Assembly (NCBI GenBank): GCA_020975725.1
Contig: QXJR01000003.1
Span: 248,001-312,000 of the forward strand
Length of the DNA stretch: 64,000 nt
Direction: 5' to 3'
Origin: Picocystis sp. L7
Lineage: Eukaryota > Chlorophyta > Picocystophyceae > Picocystales > Picocystaceae
The position numbers and the translations under genes are program-made. Shown here in pieces: positions 1-10,526 of the stretch (position 1 is its first letter; each line of letters opens with the position of its first letter). The notes beneath the pieces are model-generated. The model saw only the letters and a program-made list of their open reading frames with translations. It was not told the origin of the DNA and made no database searches.

Positions 1-3000
1 TTAGAACTTGTGCTGACTCATTGTTTGTTTCCAGTCCATTGGGTATTCGCAGATAGACCTCTTCTTCGAGTTCTGCATTTAAGAAGGCTGTCTCTACATC
101 TAATTGATGTAAGTGTAAATCTAGTTGATTCACTACGGCGAGAAATAAACGTAGTCCTGTTTTGCTGACCACTGATGCATAGATTTCATCATAATCTACT
201 CCAGGTCGTTGATGGCAACCAAGAGCTACTAGTCTGGCTTTATATTTGATGATGTTGTTGCAGCCATCTCTTTTGATGTTGAATATCCACTTGGTTCCCA
301 GTGCCTTCTTTTCTTTTGGTAGTTCTGAGAATTCCCATGTTCTCATCTGGTTCAGCGAGTTCAGTTCAGTTTGTACAGCTTGGTCCCACATTTCTTTGTC
401 TGGTCTTCTCATTGCTTGGTGGTACCCATCAAATTTGTCAGGTAAATCTTTTGCATTGAATGCAGTGTAGTTGGTCCTCCTGTTTGGTCTCAAATTATAT
501 CGCTGACCATTTTCTGCTTGTTCTTCACCAGAGTTTCCTTGTAGAGTCAGATCAGATCCAGTTTCTTCCTGTGGAGCACTGAGCAAATTCTCAGTGATAT
601 TGTCTGGTTCTGGTGGGGTAGTTGTCCCCAGGTCAGTTAATTCTGTACCGTTTTCCTCCCACTGTATGCTTTGATTTAGGTAATTTGTCAGATCTCCGTA
701 GGTACGTTTCTCGTATGTTGTGGGGTTGTATGTTCCCATGCGATCTTCATTGAATCTGACATTTCTGCTTATTGCCAGGTTGTTACCCACAAGAACTCTG
801 TAAGTGGATGAGTTTTCGTATCCCAGCATGATTCCTTTCTCACTTCTTGGGTCAAACTTTCCAGTGATTCTTGGTTTTGGCTTCAGTACCCAGCATTCAC
901 ATCCAAATACACGCAGGTTTTGAATGTTTGCTGGTTTCTTCGTCAGTTTTTCGTATGGAGTGATCCTATCGTTTCCAGTTGATGGTGGCAGCTTGTTTCT
1001 GGTGTAGGCATAGTTTCTTATTGCCTCACCCCAATATTTTGTTGGTAGGTTGCAGTTTTCAAGCATGGTGCTTGCATGGTCTCTTAGATCTCTGTGGTAT
1101 CGTTCAGCATCATTTTGCTCAGGTGCATAACCTGCTGTCAGTTCATGTTGGATACCTCTCTCATTGAGGAATTGTTTGAGATCTGTTCCCAGAAATTCTT
1201 GTCCTCTGTCAGTTCGAATGGCTCTGGTTTTCTTGCCACCTGCTAGTCTTTCCAGACTGTTGATTGCCTTTTTGGCATAGGTTGATGCTTGTCCTTTGCT
1301 TGTCATCAGGTAAGTCATCCCAAACTTCGTTGAGTGATCCAGTACTGACAAATAGTGTGAGTATCCTGCAGGTGTTTCTGGCGAGATTGGTCCTACCACA
1401 TCCATGTATACCAAGTCCAGTGGCTGGTACTCATAAGTTTTTGGATGATGGCGAGCAGATACTTGTTTGCATGTGATGCATGCTTCACATGGAGCATCAG
1501 TCTTATGTGGTAGGTTTAGCTTGCGTATTCGATCTGAGTGTATATGTCCCAGTCGCTGATGCCATATTTTCGCTGTTGCTTTGAGGCAGTAGTTGTGTCC
1601 AGTTTTGGTACTGATCTCCAGTTTTTGGTTTCCCTTTCTGATTATGCACTTCTGTAGTTCAAAGGTGACAGTGGCATCTGTGTGTATCATACTTGATACT
1701 GACATTAGATTGGCTTTTAGACCAGGTACATACAGAACGTTTTCCAGTATCATTTTGGTTTTGTGGGAGTCATTTAGTTCCAATTCTGCAGTTCCTCTGA
1801 GCTCGGAGGTAAGGTAGCTTCCGTCTGCAATTTCGATCTGTATTATCTTTTCTGATCTGGTACTGACCTTGAGAATGTCTTTCTGTCCTGTCATGTGCCA
1901 GGAGGCTCCCGAATCTATGATCCAGTTTTGTTTGTTGGTGGTTTCTAGTTCTGCAGCTAGTGCCATAAGACTGATGGTGTTCAAAGGCTTGTTTCCTTTG
2001 TACTTACTTTTACTCTTGGGCATGTTTCTTTTGGTATCTTGTTTGCCGTAGTCTTTCTGGAATTGCCAGCAGTCATCGAGAATGTGGCCAAGTTTCTTGC
2101 ATTACTGACATTGTACCTTGTTTTTGTCTGCAGGTTTTACAGGTGAAACTTCTTTGAGCATATAGCTCACGTTCAAGTTCAGTTTGGCTTCCTCATGTAC
2201 AAGTGATCTTCTAATCTCAGCCAATGTCAAACTCACTGTCATGTGGTCCAGGACAGTGGTCAGATTATTGTAATCTGCAGGTAAGCCATTGAGTGCTATT
2301 GTGATCACATCCTTTTCAGGAGTGTTCACACCAATCTGTTTGAGCTCATTGACTATTTGTACTAACTTGTTCATGTAATGCTCGATGCTTTGATCAGGAT
2401 ATTTTTTGAATCTGCTGAGTGCAGCTTTCAGCGATCGTTCTCGCAGGTATCCAGTTTCTTGATATATGGCTTTTATAGCCATCCATAATTCATGTGGTGT
2501 GGTACAGTGCATCACATTATCCACGTAATCCATTGAAATTGAGTTCAGAATTCTGATCTTTGCTGAATTCATTTTTTGTTTTGTTTTCTCTTCCTTCTTT
2601 TCCTCTTCTGTGGGATTGACCATTGTCACCTCCCACAGCCCATTGAGAACCAGGTGGTTTTCCATCCTGAAAAACCACTCCTTCCAATTTTCTCCATTTA
2701 GATTTGGTACACCATTGATATGTGCTGGATCAGTCATATCTTTACTCGATTCCAAGGCTCTTAACCTGTTGAATGAGGGTCTTCTTCCCTCTGGTAAATT
2801 TCTGCAGTGTTCACTGTTGTGAACCTGTTGTGAACTAGTTGGTGGGGTTTCTTTCTCTCCCTCCGTACGTTCACTTTCTGATCCGGTGTGGCGTTACGTC
2901 GACGATGTTGTCCGTCACGTGTTCGAGAGCTGCTCGTGGAGCTCGATGGAGGAAGAAGGCACGTTGTTGATCTCGTGTCAGGTTCAAAGTTCTATTACAG

Positions 3001-3080
3001 GTAAGGTGTCGCGCTCCTTATATAGTCGCGTAGGTTTGTTTGTCCAATGGTTTATCATTGGTCTATTTTGCTGTGATTGA
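1..3080 (-). mobile_element. Ty1/copia LTR retrotransposon, 5' portion (runs off the left edge)
   Basis: The minus strand reads in order: a probable 5' LTR/leader with a TATA box near 3015-3025 (roughly 2760-3080), a gag-like part (about 2102-2737), then pol parts running to the window edge. The pol parts are a retroviral-type aspartic protease region (IDSGASWHMTG near 1900), an integrase with its zinc-binding H-H-C-C region and core (about 1040-1570), and the beginning of reverse transcriptase (about 1-250, copia-type DVETAFLNAEL motif). Domain order protease-integrase-RT defines the copia superfamily. The 3' LTR lies outside the window, so age by LTR divergence cannot be judged. It looks nearly whole and fairly recent, with about one apparent interruption, and is treated as a fossil. 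LTR limits are approximate. Confidence 0.9.
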
Positions 3081-3431
3081 CACGAGTTTGTTGGGCTCAG
3101 TTGTTTGTTCCTCGGACGCACAGTTTGTTCCGTTCCACGAAACGTTCGTCGGCCCACATGTCGATCTGTCGGTCGATACTTTGGTTGGGGCCACCAGAGA
3201 GTAAATCCCCTTTGGTTGGGGCTGTCCAGCCTCTAGTACTTTGGGTACTTCAACAAATCCCACCCAATCAAAGGAATCTTCGACGGGGGACGTTCCCCGA
3301 TCAAATCGAACACGAATCTACCACACGTCGACGAGGACCTCAATAAACCAGAGGTTCCTCGACGGGGAGTGAAAGAGAATCCTGCACAGGATGGATTCCA
3401 TGGGCCGAGGAGCATCGCTTCAGAAGTTCGA
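3081..3431 (+). promoter_or_regulatory. Upstream region of the UGP3 gene, abutting the LTR element
   Basis: These roughly 350 bases separate the retroelement from the first ATG of the UGP3 frame. No RNA gene or other ORF is visible. The UGP3 frame is open a little upstream, but the only start there is a GTG at 3369, so the promoter and 5' UTR presumably lie here. The retroelement sits directly in or next to this promoter. Confidence 0.4.
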
Positions 3432-5924
3432 ATGCGCTCAATGAAGATGCGTACTGCGCGCATTCGCGTGCATCCCACGCGCCCATGCGCGTCCAAGAAG
3501 GATTCTTCGCCTCGACCACGCTCCCGAACGCCCCGCGCAAAAGAGCTACGATCGCTTTGCGAGCTCCTCATGCAGGTGGAAGGCATCGCTGCACGGAAGA
3601 AGGTGTTGGAGAAGCACAGCAAATCCTTGCAGGAGTATTTGCAGACTTGGAGAGGATCAAGGATGCTGGAATGGATGGATTCGAAGCTTCTGGACGAGGA
3701 AAAGACCTATCTGTTGTGCTCGGTAGGTGCTGCTGGACAGCATCACGTGCTCGACGTACTCGTCGACGTCGTCGACACCATCTCGGCAGACGACTGGGAA
3801 GAGGTGGAGCGACGCTGGGAACCGTGCCTGCATATGCTGAGAGGCGTGGAGAAGTTCTACGATTGCTTTGGGGGAATCGTAGGATACCAGTGGAAGGTGA
3901 TGCACATACTCGATGAAGGAGAAGAGGGCACAACACCTTCGATGCAGAACTCTGCCCGCGGTCCAGTGAGCAGCGAATACGCTGTGCCAGAAGGTTTGGA
4001 CCTTGAATGCGACTTGGAGGCTGCAAGAGAAGCAGCAGCGGATGGAATAAGGGCCCTGCATGCAATGGCAGAACTCTATCCATTGGGAGGTGCTGGAGAC
4101 AGATTGGGATTGAGGGATGAAGTTGGCGGAGAACCGTTACCAGTGGCATGTCTGCCGTATCTGGGCCGAAGCTTGCTTGCCTGTTTAATGAGAGATGTGC
4201 AGGCGCGGGACTACCTGCACTACTGTGTGTTTGGAACCCCTGCAAGACCGCCTGTCGCGGTGATGACGAGTGAAGCCAAAGGCAATGCTACACGCATCAA
4301 GGCGATGTTTGAAGCCAATGCATGGTTTGGTCTAGGAGAGGAGAATGTGATGCTGTTCAAGCAACCTATGGTGCCCATGGTTGAGGATGGTACTGGACTC
4401 TGGATTCATGAGGACATGCGAAAAGGAGCAGCAGTCACTCCAATGTCGCGACCTGGAGGGCATGGTGCAATCTGGAAGCTGTTACTTGACCAAGGAGTGG
4501 CGCAGTGGCTCAAGCTGAAAGGAAGAAAGGCAGTCATTACGAGGCAAATTAGCAACCCTCTTGCAGGAGTAGATACAACACTCTTGGCTTTGGCTGGACG
4601 TGGTTACTTTCGAGGCAAAGCTTTTGGTTTTATGTCTTGCGAGCGCAGGGTTGGCAGTGCAGAGGGCGTGAATGTGGTGGCAACGCACAGGATGGAGGAT
4701 GGTAGAGTGAAGATGGGCATCAGTAACATTGAGTACACTGAATTCTCAAGACTTGGAATCATGGATGCTCCACGACATCCAGAGACTTCCATTTCTCTCT
4801 TCCCTTGCAACACGAATGTTTTGTATGTGGACTTGGAAGCAGCAGAATCTGCCGTGAGATCAGGGGAAGGTGCATTGCCCGGCATGATACTGAATTTGAA
4901 AAAGAAGGTACCCGTATTCGCAGAAGATGGTAGAGAGAGATACGTTCGAGCTGGTCGATTGGAATGTACCATGCAGAATTTGGCAGATTCACTCGCAAAC
5001 ACCTACGTTTCTGAAGACGATGTCCCAGAGCAAGCTGACTTGGATTCGTTTTTAATGTTCAATGCAAGGCGGCGTGTCACAAGTTCTGCAAAGAAGCGAA
5101 GGAAACCTGCTGCAGTGGTGAACGGCGAAGATCTACATCAGACTCCTGATGGCTCATTCTTGGATCTCCAGAGGAACGCAGCTGAACTGCTTCAGAGCTG
5201 TGAAGTAAGCGTGCCTGATGTGGTACCGGAGGGAGGGGTGGTAGAATATCTGAAGAAGGGACCGCAGTTTTCTTTTGTGTACCACCCTGCCCTTGGACCC
5301 ATGTGGGATGTGATTCAGCAGAAGATTCATGGAGGTAGCCTCGCAACAGGCTCTGAAGTGGAGCTGGAGATATCTGAGCTGCAATGGGAGCATGTGAATG
5401 TCAATGGAAGCTTGCTGATAGAAGCAAGATACCCTGTTGGCTCACCGCGAAAGGAGTCAAGCCTTGAGGGCGTGACACGTTTTGCTGCTGGGTACCTTTC
5501 TTCCTCTATACAATCAGGAGAGGAGGAGCCAGTTCCTCCGATCGAGTTTGGCAAGGACATGGGAAGGGTGAGGCTTCAAAATGTTGTTGTCCAGAACCGA
5601 GGTGTAGACCGTGAAGATCCAGGAAACATTCAATGGCAGCGGAAGGTCAACAGAAAGGAAGCTTGCCGTATACTGCTTGGAGCAGGTGCTGAGTTCGCTG
5701 CAAAAGACGTTTGCATAAAGGGTGACCAAGAATTTTTGGTACCCGATTATTGCCGGATGGTGGTTGCACCTGATGGAGAGGGAGGGGTCACTGTGGATGT
5801 GCACAAACTTCAAGGAAGGAAGGCAACCTGGAAATGGAATTACATGTTGAGGGAAAAGGGTTTCATTGAACTTGAAATGGTCGAAGCTGGACTTCAGACA
5901 CATTTCACAGATGCATTTCTGTAG
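3432..5924 (+). CDS. UGP3: UDP-glucose pyrophosphorylase 3, plastid (UGP3)
   Basis: This gene encodes about 830 aa. In plants UGP3 makes UDP-glucose in the plastid for sulfolipid (SQDG) synthesis, feeding SQD1. The match is to the plant UGP3 family rather than cytosolic UGPase: a KGNATRIKAMFEANAWFGLG stretch, a QPMVPMV stretch, the SRPGGHGAIWKLLLDQGVA region and the ISNPLAGVDTTLLALAG region follow in the family order, then a long C-terminal half ending in a beta-rich domain. The first ATG (3432) opens an Arg/Ser/Pro-rich, acid-poor leader of about 60 residues, fitting a transit peptide. The gene is intronless. It ends 80 bp from the convergent PRPF6 gene; an AATAAAC in the spacer near 5979 could serve as a poly(A) signal. 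Confidence 0.85.
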   Translation: MRSMKMRTARIRVHPTRPCASKKDSSPRPRSRTPRAKELRSLCELLMQVEGIAARKKVLEKHSKSLQEYLQTWRGSRMLEWMDSKLLDEEKTYLLCSVGAAGQHHVLDVLVDVVDTISADDWEEVERRWEPCLHMLRGVEKFYDCFGGIVGYQWKVMHILDEGEEGTTPSMQNSARGPVSSEYAVPEGLDLECDLEAAREAAADGIRALHAMAELYPLGGAGDRLGLRDEVGGEPLPVACLPYLGRSLLACLMRDVQARDYLHYCVFGTPARPPVAVMTSEAKGNATRIKAMFEANAWFGLGEENVMLFKQPMVPMVEDGTGLWIHEDMRKGAAVTPMSRPGGHGAIWKLLLDQGVAQWLKLKGRKAVITRQISNPLAGVDTTLLALAGRGYFRGKAFGFMSCERRVGSAEGVNVVATHRMEDGRVKMGISNIEYTEFSRLGIMDAPRHPETSISLFPCNTNVLYVDLEAAESAVRSGEGALPGMILNLKKKVPVFAEDGRERYVRAGRLECTMQNLADSLANTYVSEDDVPEQADLDSFLMFNARRRVTSSAKKRRKPAAVVNGEDLHQTPDGSFLDLQRNAAELLQSCEVSVPDVVPEGGVVEYLKKGPQFSFVYHPALGPMWDVIQQKIHGGSLATGSEVELEISELQWEHVNVNGSLLIEARYPVGSPRKESSLEGVTRFAAGYLSSSIQSGEEEPVPPIEFGKDMGRVRLQNVVVQNRGVDREDPGNIQWQRKVNRKEACRILLGAGAEFAAKDVCIKGDQEFLVPDYCRMVVAPDGEGGVTVDVHKLQGRKATWKWNYMLREKGFIELEMVEAGLQTHFTDAFL

Positions 5925-6004
5925 AAATGGGTGCATCAACAAAGCTTCAGGTCATGCAATGCAATCATCCCACATGAAATAAACAAAAACACGGCTTCTT
6001 ATTG

Positions 6005-9000
6005 CTACCCCAAACCTGGAAGCTTCTGGTTTGCACATGCTTGCGCGGCTAGCTGCAGTAGAGCGGTAAGATTGCACCGTGCATTTTCGGCTTGAATCGC
6101 ATTCCTCACCCAGTACTCTCCTTCGATAGGTAGTGCCCTTTGTTCCATGAATGCGGTTGTCACATCATTGATCTGTTCTTGTTGACCCCTCCTCTCTTCG
6201 AAACACAACCACTGGGCCCAAATGTCTCCATTCCTTGGATTAGCCGCGGCTGCTCGCTTGAACCAAGTGCGGGCTTTTTCGTCTTTTCTCTCCAGAGCAA
6301 AAAAGCATGCCACGGCAGCAATGATGTTTCCATCATCTGGGCACCTCCCAAGGGCGTCTGCTGCTTTGGACTTGCGCTGGACCCTCGGGGTGTTGTTTAA
6401 TGCTTCAGCCCAAAGCAACCCAGACTTCGGCATTGCTTTGAGGGCCAAAGCCATCAACGCTTCTGCATTCGCTGCCTCCCCTTGCCTGTGCTCCAACCGT
6501 ACTGCTGCGATCCAGAGCTCTGGGCAGTGAGGTCTAACCTTTCTCCCTTGTTCCAGACTAGCACGTGCCCTTGTCAGCAAGCCAGCATCCCTTTCCAGAT
6601 CAGCCAGAAAAATCCATAGAGGAGCACTGGAAGCCCAATATCCATAGCAGGTGAGGACAAAGTGATGCGGAAGGTGGAGATCCGTCTTATCGCCCTCGAA
6701 ATACTGTTCTTTGAAGTGTCCATCGGTGTCTTGCGCACCAAGCTCTTCTTGTGCTGCAACTTTCGCACATTGCCTGATTCCTACACGAAGAGCCTCTTTA
6801 GCATCAACAACCCGTGACAAACGCACCAAAAGTTCTGCCTTCATACGATGGAGCAGTGGACTCGAAGGATACTTTCGAAGACCTTCATGGAGCATCGCTA
6901 ATTCTGACTCCTGGGCAACACCAACAGATTCCTCATCGCCTTTCGACATCAGACTCGACGACTTTATCCTCTCAAAAGTGGCCGATACCTCCCAGATTAT
7001 TCTAGCATCTTCCAAAGACTCCCTTGCCTTTGCAAGAATTGCACTTGCTTTCTCATCTCTACCCTGATCAAACTCAAGTGAAAACGCAGCCAGGAAAATA
7101 TCCTGGCTCTTGGGGTTGGCAGACATTGCAGATTCAAGAACTTGCCCAGCCCCAACCATGTCTCCTTCTCGCTTTTTCGCTGTAGCCGCAAGCAACCAAA
7201 GCGCGGTGGATTGCGGGCAGGTTTTCACTGCTTGGTCCAAAAATGCATTTGCTTCCATCCAATTTCTATTGGCTGCAAAGAGCATGTCCTCCCTGCCGGC
7301 AGCATTTGGGAGCAGCCTCTGGATATCTTCAGCTCGTGCGAGTCTCAGATGCGCGGCCCTCTCCCACAGCTCACTGTCTGTGGGGAAGAGTTTTAAGGAA
7401 TGATCAAAGATAGCCATTGCCGTCAAATGGGATCCGTTCTTGGCTTGATCCTCGGCGTCTGCAAGGAATGTTCGCCGCGCGTCTGCCTGATCCACGCCCA
7501 CGCCAATGGAAGCATCGACAAGTGCCCTACAGGTCGAAGGAGACGGTGTTTGAGCTTTCTCGCAACTCACTGCCTCCCGCAACCAACGCTCCCGATCCAC
7601 TTCCACCCCATGCTTTGCCAGAGAAGAGACTGCCCTGTTGATAATCTTAGAAGCAGATGCATCCGCTTGAGCTTCTATCTTCTCATGCAGCTGCCCTTCA
7701 CCCCCCGTCCCTGCTTCTTCCACCACCCCAACCTCCTTGCTGCTTTGAAGTGCGGATCTTATCTTTGCCTCTTCCAGTCTAGCAGCTGCAAACCAAACGC
7801 TGGGCTCGGTAGGAATCGCTGCACGTGCTCGATTGAGCGTTCTCCTGGCATCGTCGTAACCCTGCAATCTAGCAAGCGCCAGCCACATATCCACGTGGCG
7901 TGGGCAGCATTCGACTGCGCGAGACAGTAGCACCCTTGCATCATCCTGATCGGCCAGCTCGATGAGGCTCTTCCACAGGGTGACACTCTCGGGTATGTGC
8001 TCCAATGCCTTGCGCAGCACCCGGGCTTTGGCCGTATCCTCCTTTTCTAAGGAAGCAGCCCTCATCCAAAGGTGCACGCTACGAGGAATGGTGGTGACCC
8101 CTCTAGCGAGGATGAGTGCAGCATCGGCAGGTTGTGAGAGCCTAGCAGCTTCCAGCCAGACGTCCTCGTTTTGCGGACAGGCTTCGCATCCTTTTTTGAT
8201 GAGATGCCTGGCTGCAGACACTTTTCCTGCCACTTCTTCCAGCCTGGCTGCAGCAATCCATCCGGGCCCGTGTCCTGGGTTGGTGGCCACAATGCTCTTC
8301 AGCAGCAGCCTTGCTTTCTTGAGATCGGCCACGTCTGCATCCGATCTCAGCTTGATTCCTTGCAGATCGGTGAGGTATCCTTTGGGATCTACCACGGTTT
8401 GTCCGGAAATGCTGTCCGATGCACGATCCAGCTGCAGGGACAGCACTGTCCCTCTCCCTTCGGCCACTGAGGTCAAGTCTGCAGAGGCCGACGGGGCTCC
8501 GCTCTCGTTCCTTCCGCTGCCTGTGGCTCTCAGGACATCCGGGTCCAGCTGCGCAAGGGAAGCCTTCTCAGCTGCTGCTCTGGCCAGCAGGGTGTCTGGT
8601 GGTGGTGCGAACTTCTCCAGCTTCTGTTTCTTGACGGTGTAATCTCCCACGTCTGGGATGGCATCCCACGCCTCCGGAGGGACGTCCGCCAGCTGTCGCT
8701 TGAGATCTCGGAACATGGTGGCAATCTGCGGCTGTTCTATCTTCTGCTTTTTCATTTCTTCCTCCATCTTGGCTTCGCGGCGGGATCTCCTCCGTTCGTC
8801 CATCTTCTCGTCGATGTGTTTCCAGACCGCGTCGGCCTCGCGATCGTCTTCGTCGAACTCGCCTGGTCTTCCAGCCAGGGCACCGGTGTCATTGCCCATG
8901 AACCGATCGAACACGCCTGGTCCTTCTGGCGCTTCTTCTTCTTCCACTTCTTCCTTCCGACGGTTTGTTTGGTTGGCTTGCAGTGCGTTCAAGTCCATGG

Positions 9001-9178
9001 CTTGCGGCACCGCCGGTCCCAGGTCCGAACGCGTCATGAAACCGGCTGCACCTCTTCCCAGTCCAGGCACGTATCCCGGAGGCGCTTTCATGGCGTTGAA
9101 GTCTGGACGTGCGACGCTTCCAGGCGTCGTTGCGCCACGTCCAGGTGCGCTGCGACGCGACCTACCGGTGGGATCCAT
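6005..9178 (-). CDS. PRPF6: Pre-mRNA-processing factor 6 (U5 snRNP protein PRPF6/Prp6)
   Basis: This 1057-aa protein is slightly longer than the roughly 940-aa animal protein. The N-terminal PRP1_N domain is clear (PPGYVPGLGRGAAGFMTRSD near residue 35, then GVFDRFMGNDTGAL and a charged helix ending AIPDVGDYTVKKQK). The remainder is a run of HAT repeats, recognisable as repeated W..AA.LE, PRSVHLWMRAASLEKED and CPQSTALWLLAA units. Prp6 bridges U5 and U4/U6 in the tri-snRNP. The start is the ATG at 9178 (MDPTGRSRRSAPGRG). No intron is needed. It shares a roughly 500-bp divergent promoter with TMEM208 and converges on UGP3. Confidence 0.95.
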   Translation of the reverse strand: MDPTGRSRRSAPGRGATTPGSVARPDFNAMKAPPGYVPGLGRGAAGFMTRSDLGPAVPQAMDLNALQANQTNRRKEEVEEEEAPEGPGVFDRFMGNDTGALAGRPGEFDEDDREADAVWKHIDEKMDERRRSRREAKMEEEMKKQKIEQPQIATMFRDLKRQLADVPPEAWDAIPDVGDYTVKKQKLEKFAPPPDTLLARAAAEKASLAQLDPDVLRATGSGRNESGAPSASADLTSVAEGRGTVLSLQLDRASDSISGQTVVDPKGYLTDLQGIKLRSDADVADLKKARLLLKSIVATNPGHGPGWIAAARLEEVAGKVSAARHLIKKGCEACPQNEDVWLEAARLSQPADAALILARGVTTIPRSVHLWMRAASLEKEDTAKARVLRKALEHIPESVTLWKSLIELADQDDARVLLSRAVECCPRHVDMWLALARLQGYDDARRTLNRARAAIPTEPSVWFAAARLEEAKIRSALQSSKEVGVVEEAGTGGEGQLHEKIEAQADASASKIINRAVSSLAKHGVEVDRERWLREAVSCEKAQTPSPSTCRALVDASIGVGVDQADARRTFLADAEDQAKNGSHLTAMAIFDHSLKLFPTDSELWERAAHLRLARAEDIQRLLPNAAGREDMLFAANRNWMEANAFLDQAVKTCPQSTALWLLAATAKKREGDMVGAGQVLESAMSANPKSQDIFLAAFSLEFDQGRDEKASAILAKARESLEDARIIWEVSATFERIKSSSLMSKGDEESVGVAQESELAMLHEGLRKYPSSPLLHRMKAELLVRLSRVVDAKEALRVGIRQCAKVAAQEELGAQDTDGHFKEQYFEGDKTDLHLPHHFVLTCYGYWASSAPLWIFLADLERDAGLLTRARASLEQGRKVRPHCPELWIAAVRLEHRQGEAANAEALMALALKAMPKSGLLWAEALNNTPRVQRKSKAADALGRCPDDGNIIAAVACFFALERKDEKARTWFKRAAAANPRNGDIWAQWLCFEERRGQQEQINDVTTAFMEQRALPIEGEYWVRNAIQAENARCNLTALLQLAAQACANQKLPGLG

Positions 9179-9681
9179 GCCTCAGCACGTGTTTCGGTGT
9201 CTCGGTTCCTGATTCCTGCTTCTACCTGAACCAAGAGAGATTCGGGGATTCGAACGCGCGGCAAACGCTTCTTTCGACGTGGTAGACGCGATGGGACGTG
9301 CTTCGAGGTCCAGGCGCGCCTGCACCTCTTCTTCTCCACGTCGAGCCGCGTTTCGGCGTCGCTTCTCCGATTTCGGCAGTTCCGAGGCCGTCTCCTGTCT
9401 TCCTACGACTTCCTTCCTCCCAGATCACGTGTTTCGGTGCGTTCGATCGACAGCAACGCCTCCCAATGCGCCGCGAAGTGCGCCTCCTCCATGTGCGAAA
9501 TGCCGCATCCATCCTGCGACGTCCTCCATCCCTCCCTTCCGAGAGAATATTCTCTACTGCCGGGGTGGGGGGAACCCGGACGCAATCCCGGAGGGCTTCG
9601 GGTTCGAACCCGTGGACGGGTCGGTTGGGAAAGGGAAGGAGGGACGGGATGGAAGGAATCGAGAGACAGACGTCGTGGTCC
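9179..9681. promoter_or_regulatory. Divergent promoter region, PRPF6 / TMEM208
   Basis: This 503-bp spacer lies between the divergent ATGs of PRPF6 and TMEM208. It carries TTCGAA palindromes, notably one inside a longer GGGTTCGAACCC palindrome near 9598-9609. No coding signal fits either strand. Confidence 0.4.
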
Positions 9682-10296
9682 ATGGCCGGCGCAGGTGCGA
9701 AGCGTCGGCTGGCGGAGAACGCCAAGCGACTGAAGGCGCTTCGCGTGGCCCTGGCGGCCTCCTCGGTGCGTGGGAGAGGATAAAAGGACGCAGGAGGACG
9801 GAAGAAACCGCACGTGAGAGGAAGAAGGAAGCTGACCGACGCCGAGACCGCGTAGGGTGCGTATGTGGGGCTGCGTTTGGGTTGGTTCTACAACACCGCA
9901 GGATGGAAACATTACTTGGCCTATCTGCTCACGTCGACCGTCAGTGCGTTTTGCTACCGTAGCATCGCATCCATGGCCAAGCCGACCTACGGACCGAACG
10001 GAGACCTGGTGGACGGCGGCGCAGACTTGAGCTTGGGAGGAACGCTGGAGTACCTGCACGACGTCCTATACATCACAGTGTTCGTCCATGCGGCGACCAT
10101 CGTCTCCGATTGGTTTTGGCTGGCGTACTTGATCATTCCTGGTTATGCCGGGTACATGCTGTGGATCTACGTCATCCATCCATACGTGTTTGCAGCGAGA
10201 CCGGAAGAGGAACGGGACAGCCAGGTGGACGCCAAGAAAAAGGCCAAGATGGAGAAGAAAGCAACGCGCACAAAATACCTCCACGGAAGGAAGTGA
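9682..10296 (+). CDS. TMEM208: TMEM208/SND2-type ER membrane protein, one intron
   Basis: The predicted 174-aa protein is almost exactly the length of human TMEM208 (173). Exon 1 is 9682-9765 (MAGAGAKRRLAENAKRLKAL...). A 90-nt intron at 9766-9855 (GTGCGT...CGTAG) removes an in-frame stop and joins phase 0 to exon 2 (9856-10296). TMEM208/SND2 is an ER multi-pass protein of the SRP-independent targeting route. The family signature appears as a Y.SI.SMA..TYG.NG..VDGG.DL segment, two hydrophobic pairs, and a Lys/Arg-rich tail (KKKAKMEKKATRTK). The intron is an inference from frame, splice sites and length. An AATAAAGG at 10379-10386 is a likely poly(A) signal. Confidence 0.82.
9766..9855 (+). other. 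Intron of TMEM208 (90 nt)
   Basis: The donor is GTGCGT and the acceptor CGTAG. Splicing is phase 0 and joins the basic N-terminal exon to the TM exon; without it the downstream frame has an in-frame stop immediately upstream and no ATG start. Confidence 0.75.
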
Positions 10297-10526
10297 CGTC
10301 TCTCTCGTCCATCCATCCCCTCGAACTCTTTTTTCGTTCAGAGGGAACGGCTCTGTTTTTCGCTTCTTACAGCGCTTCAATAAAGGCAACGGTCCACACC
10401 CCCACTGCTCGTGCGACCCCTCGACGAAGGGCGTAAGAACCTTCCACGACGGCATCGATCTCCATGCACGGCCTCTTTCTCTCTTCGTTTGGAATCCTTC
10501 GCCGTGACGTGCCAAGCTCCCTTCCT

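Noticed and set aside
9594-9616. A T-arm-like GGGTTCGAACCC suggesting a tRNA
   Set aside because: It is a plain palindrome; no acceptor, D or anticodon stems could be folded around it.
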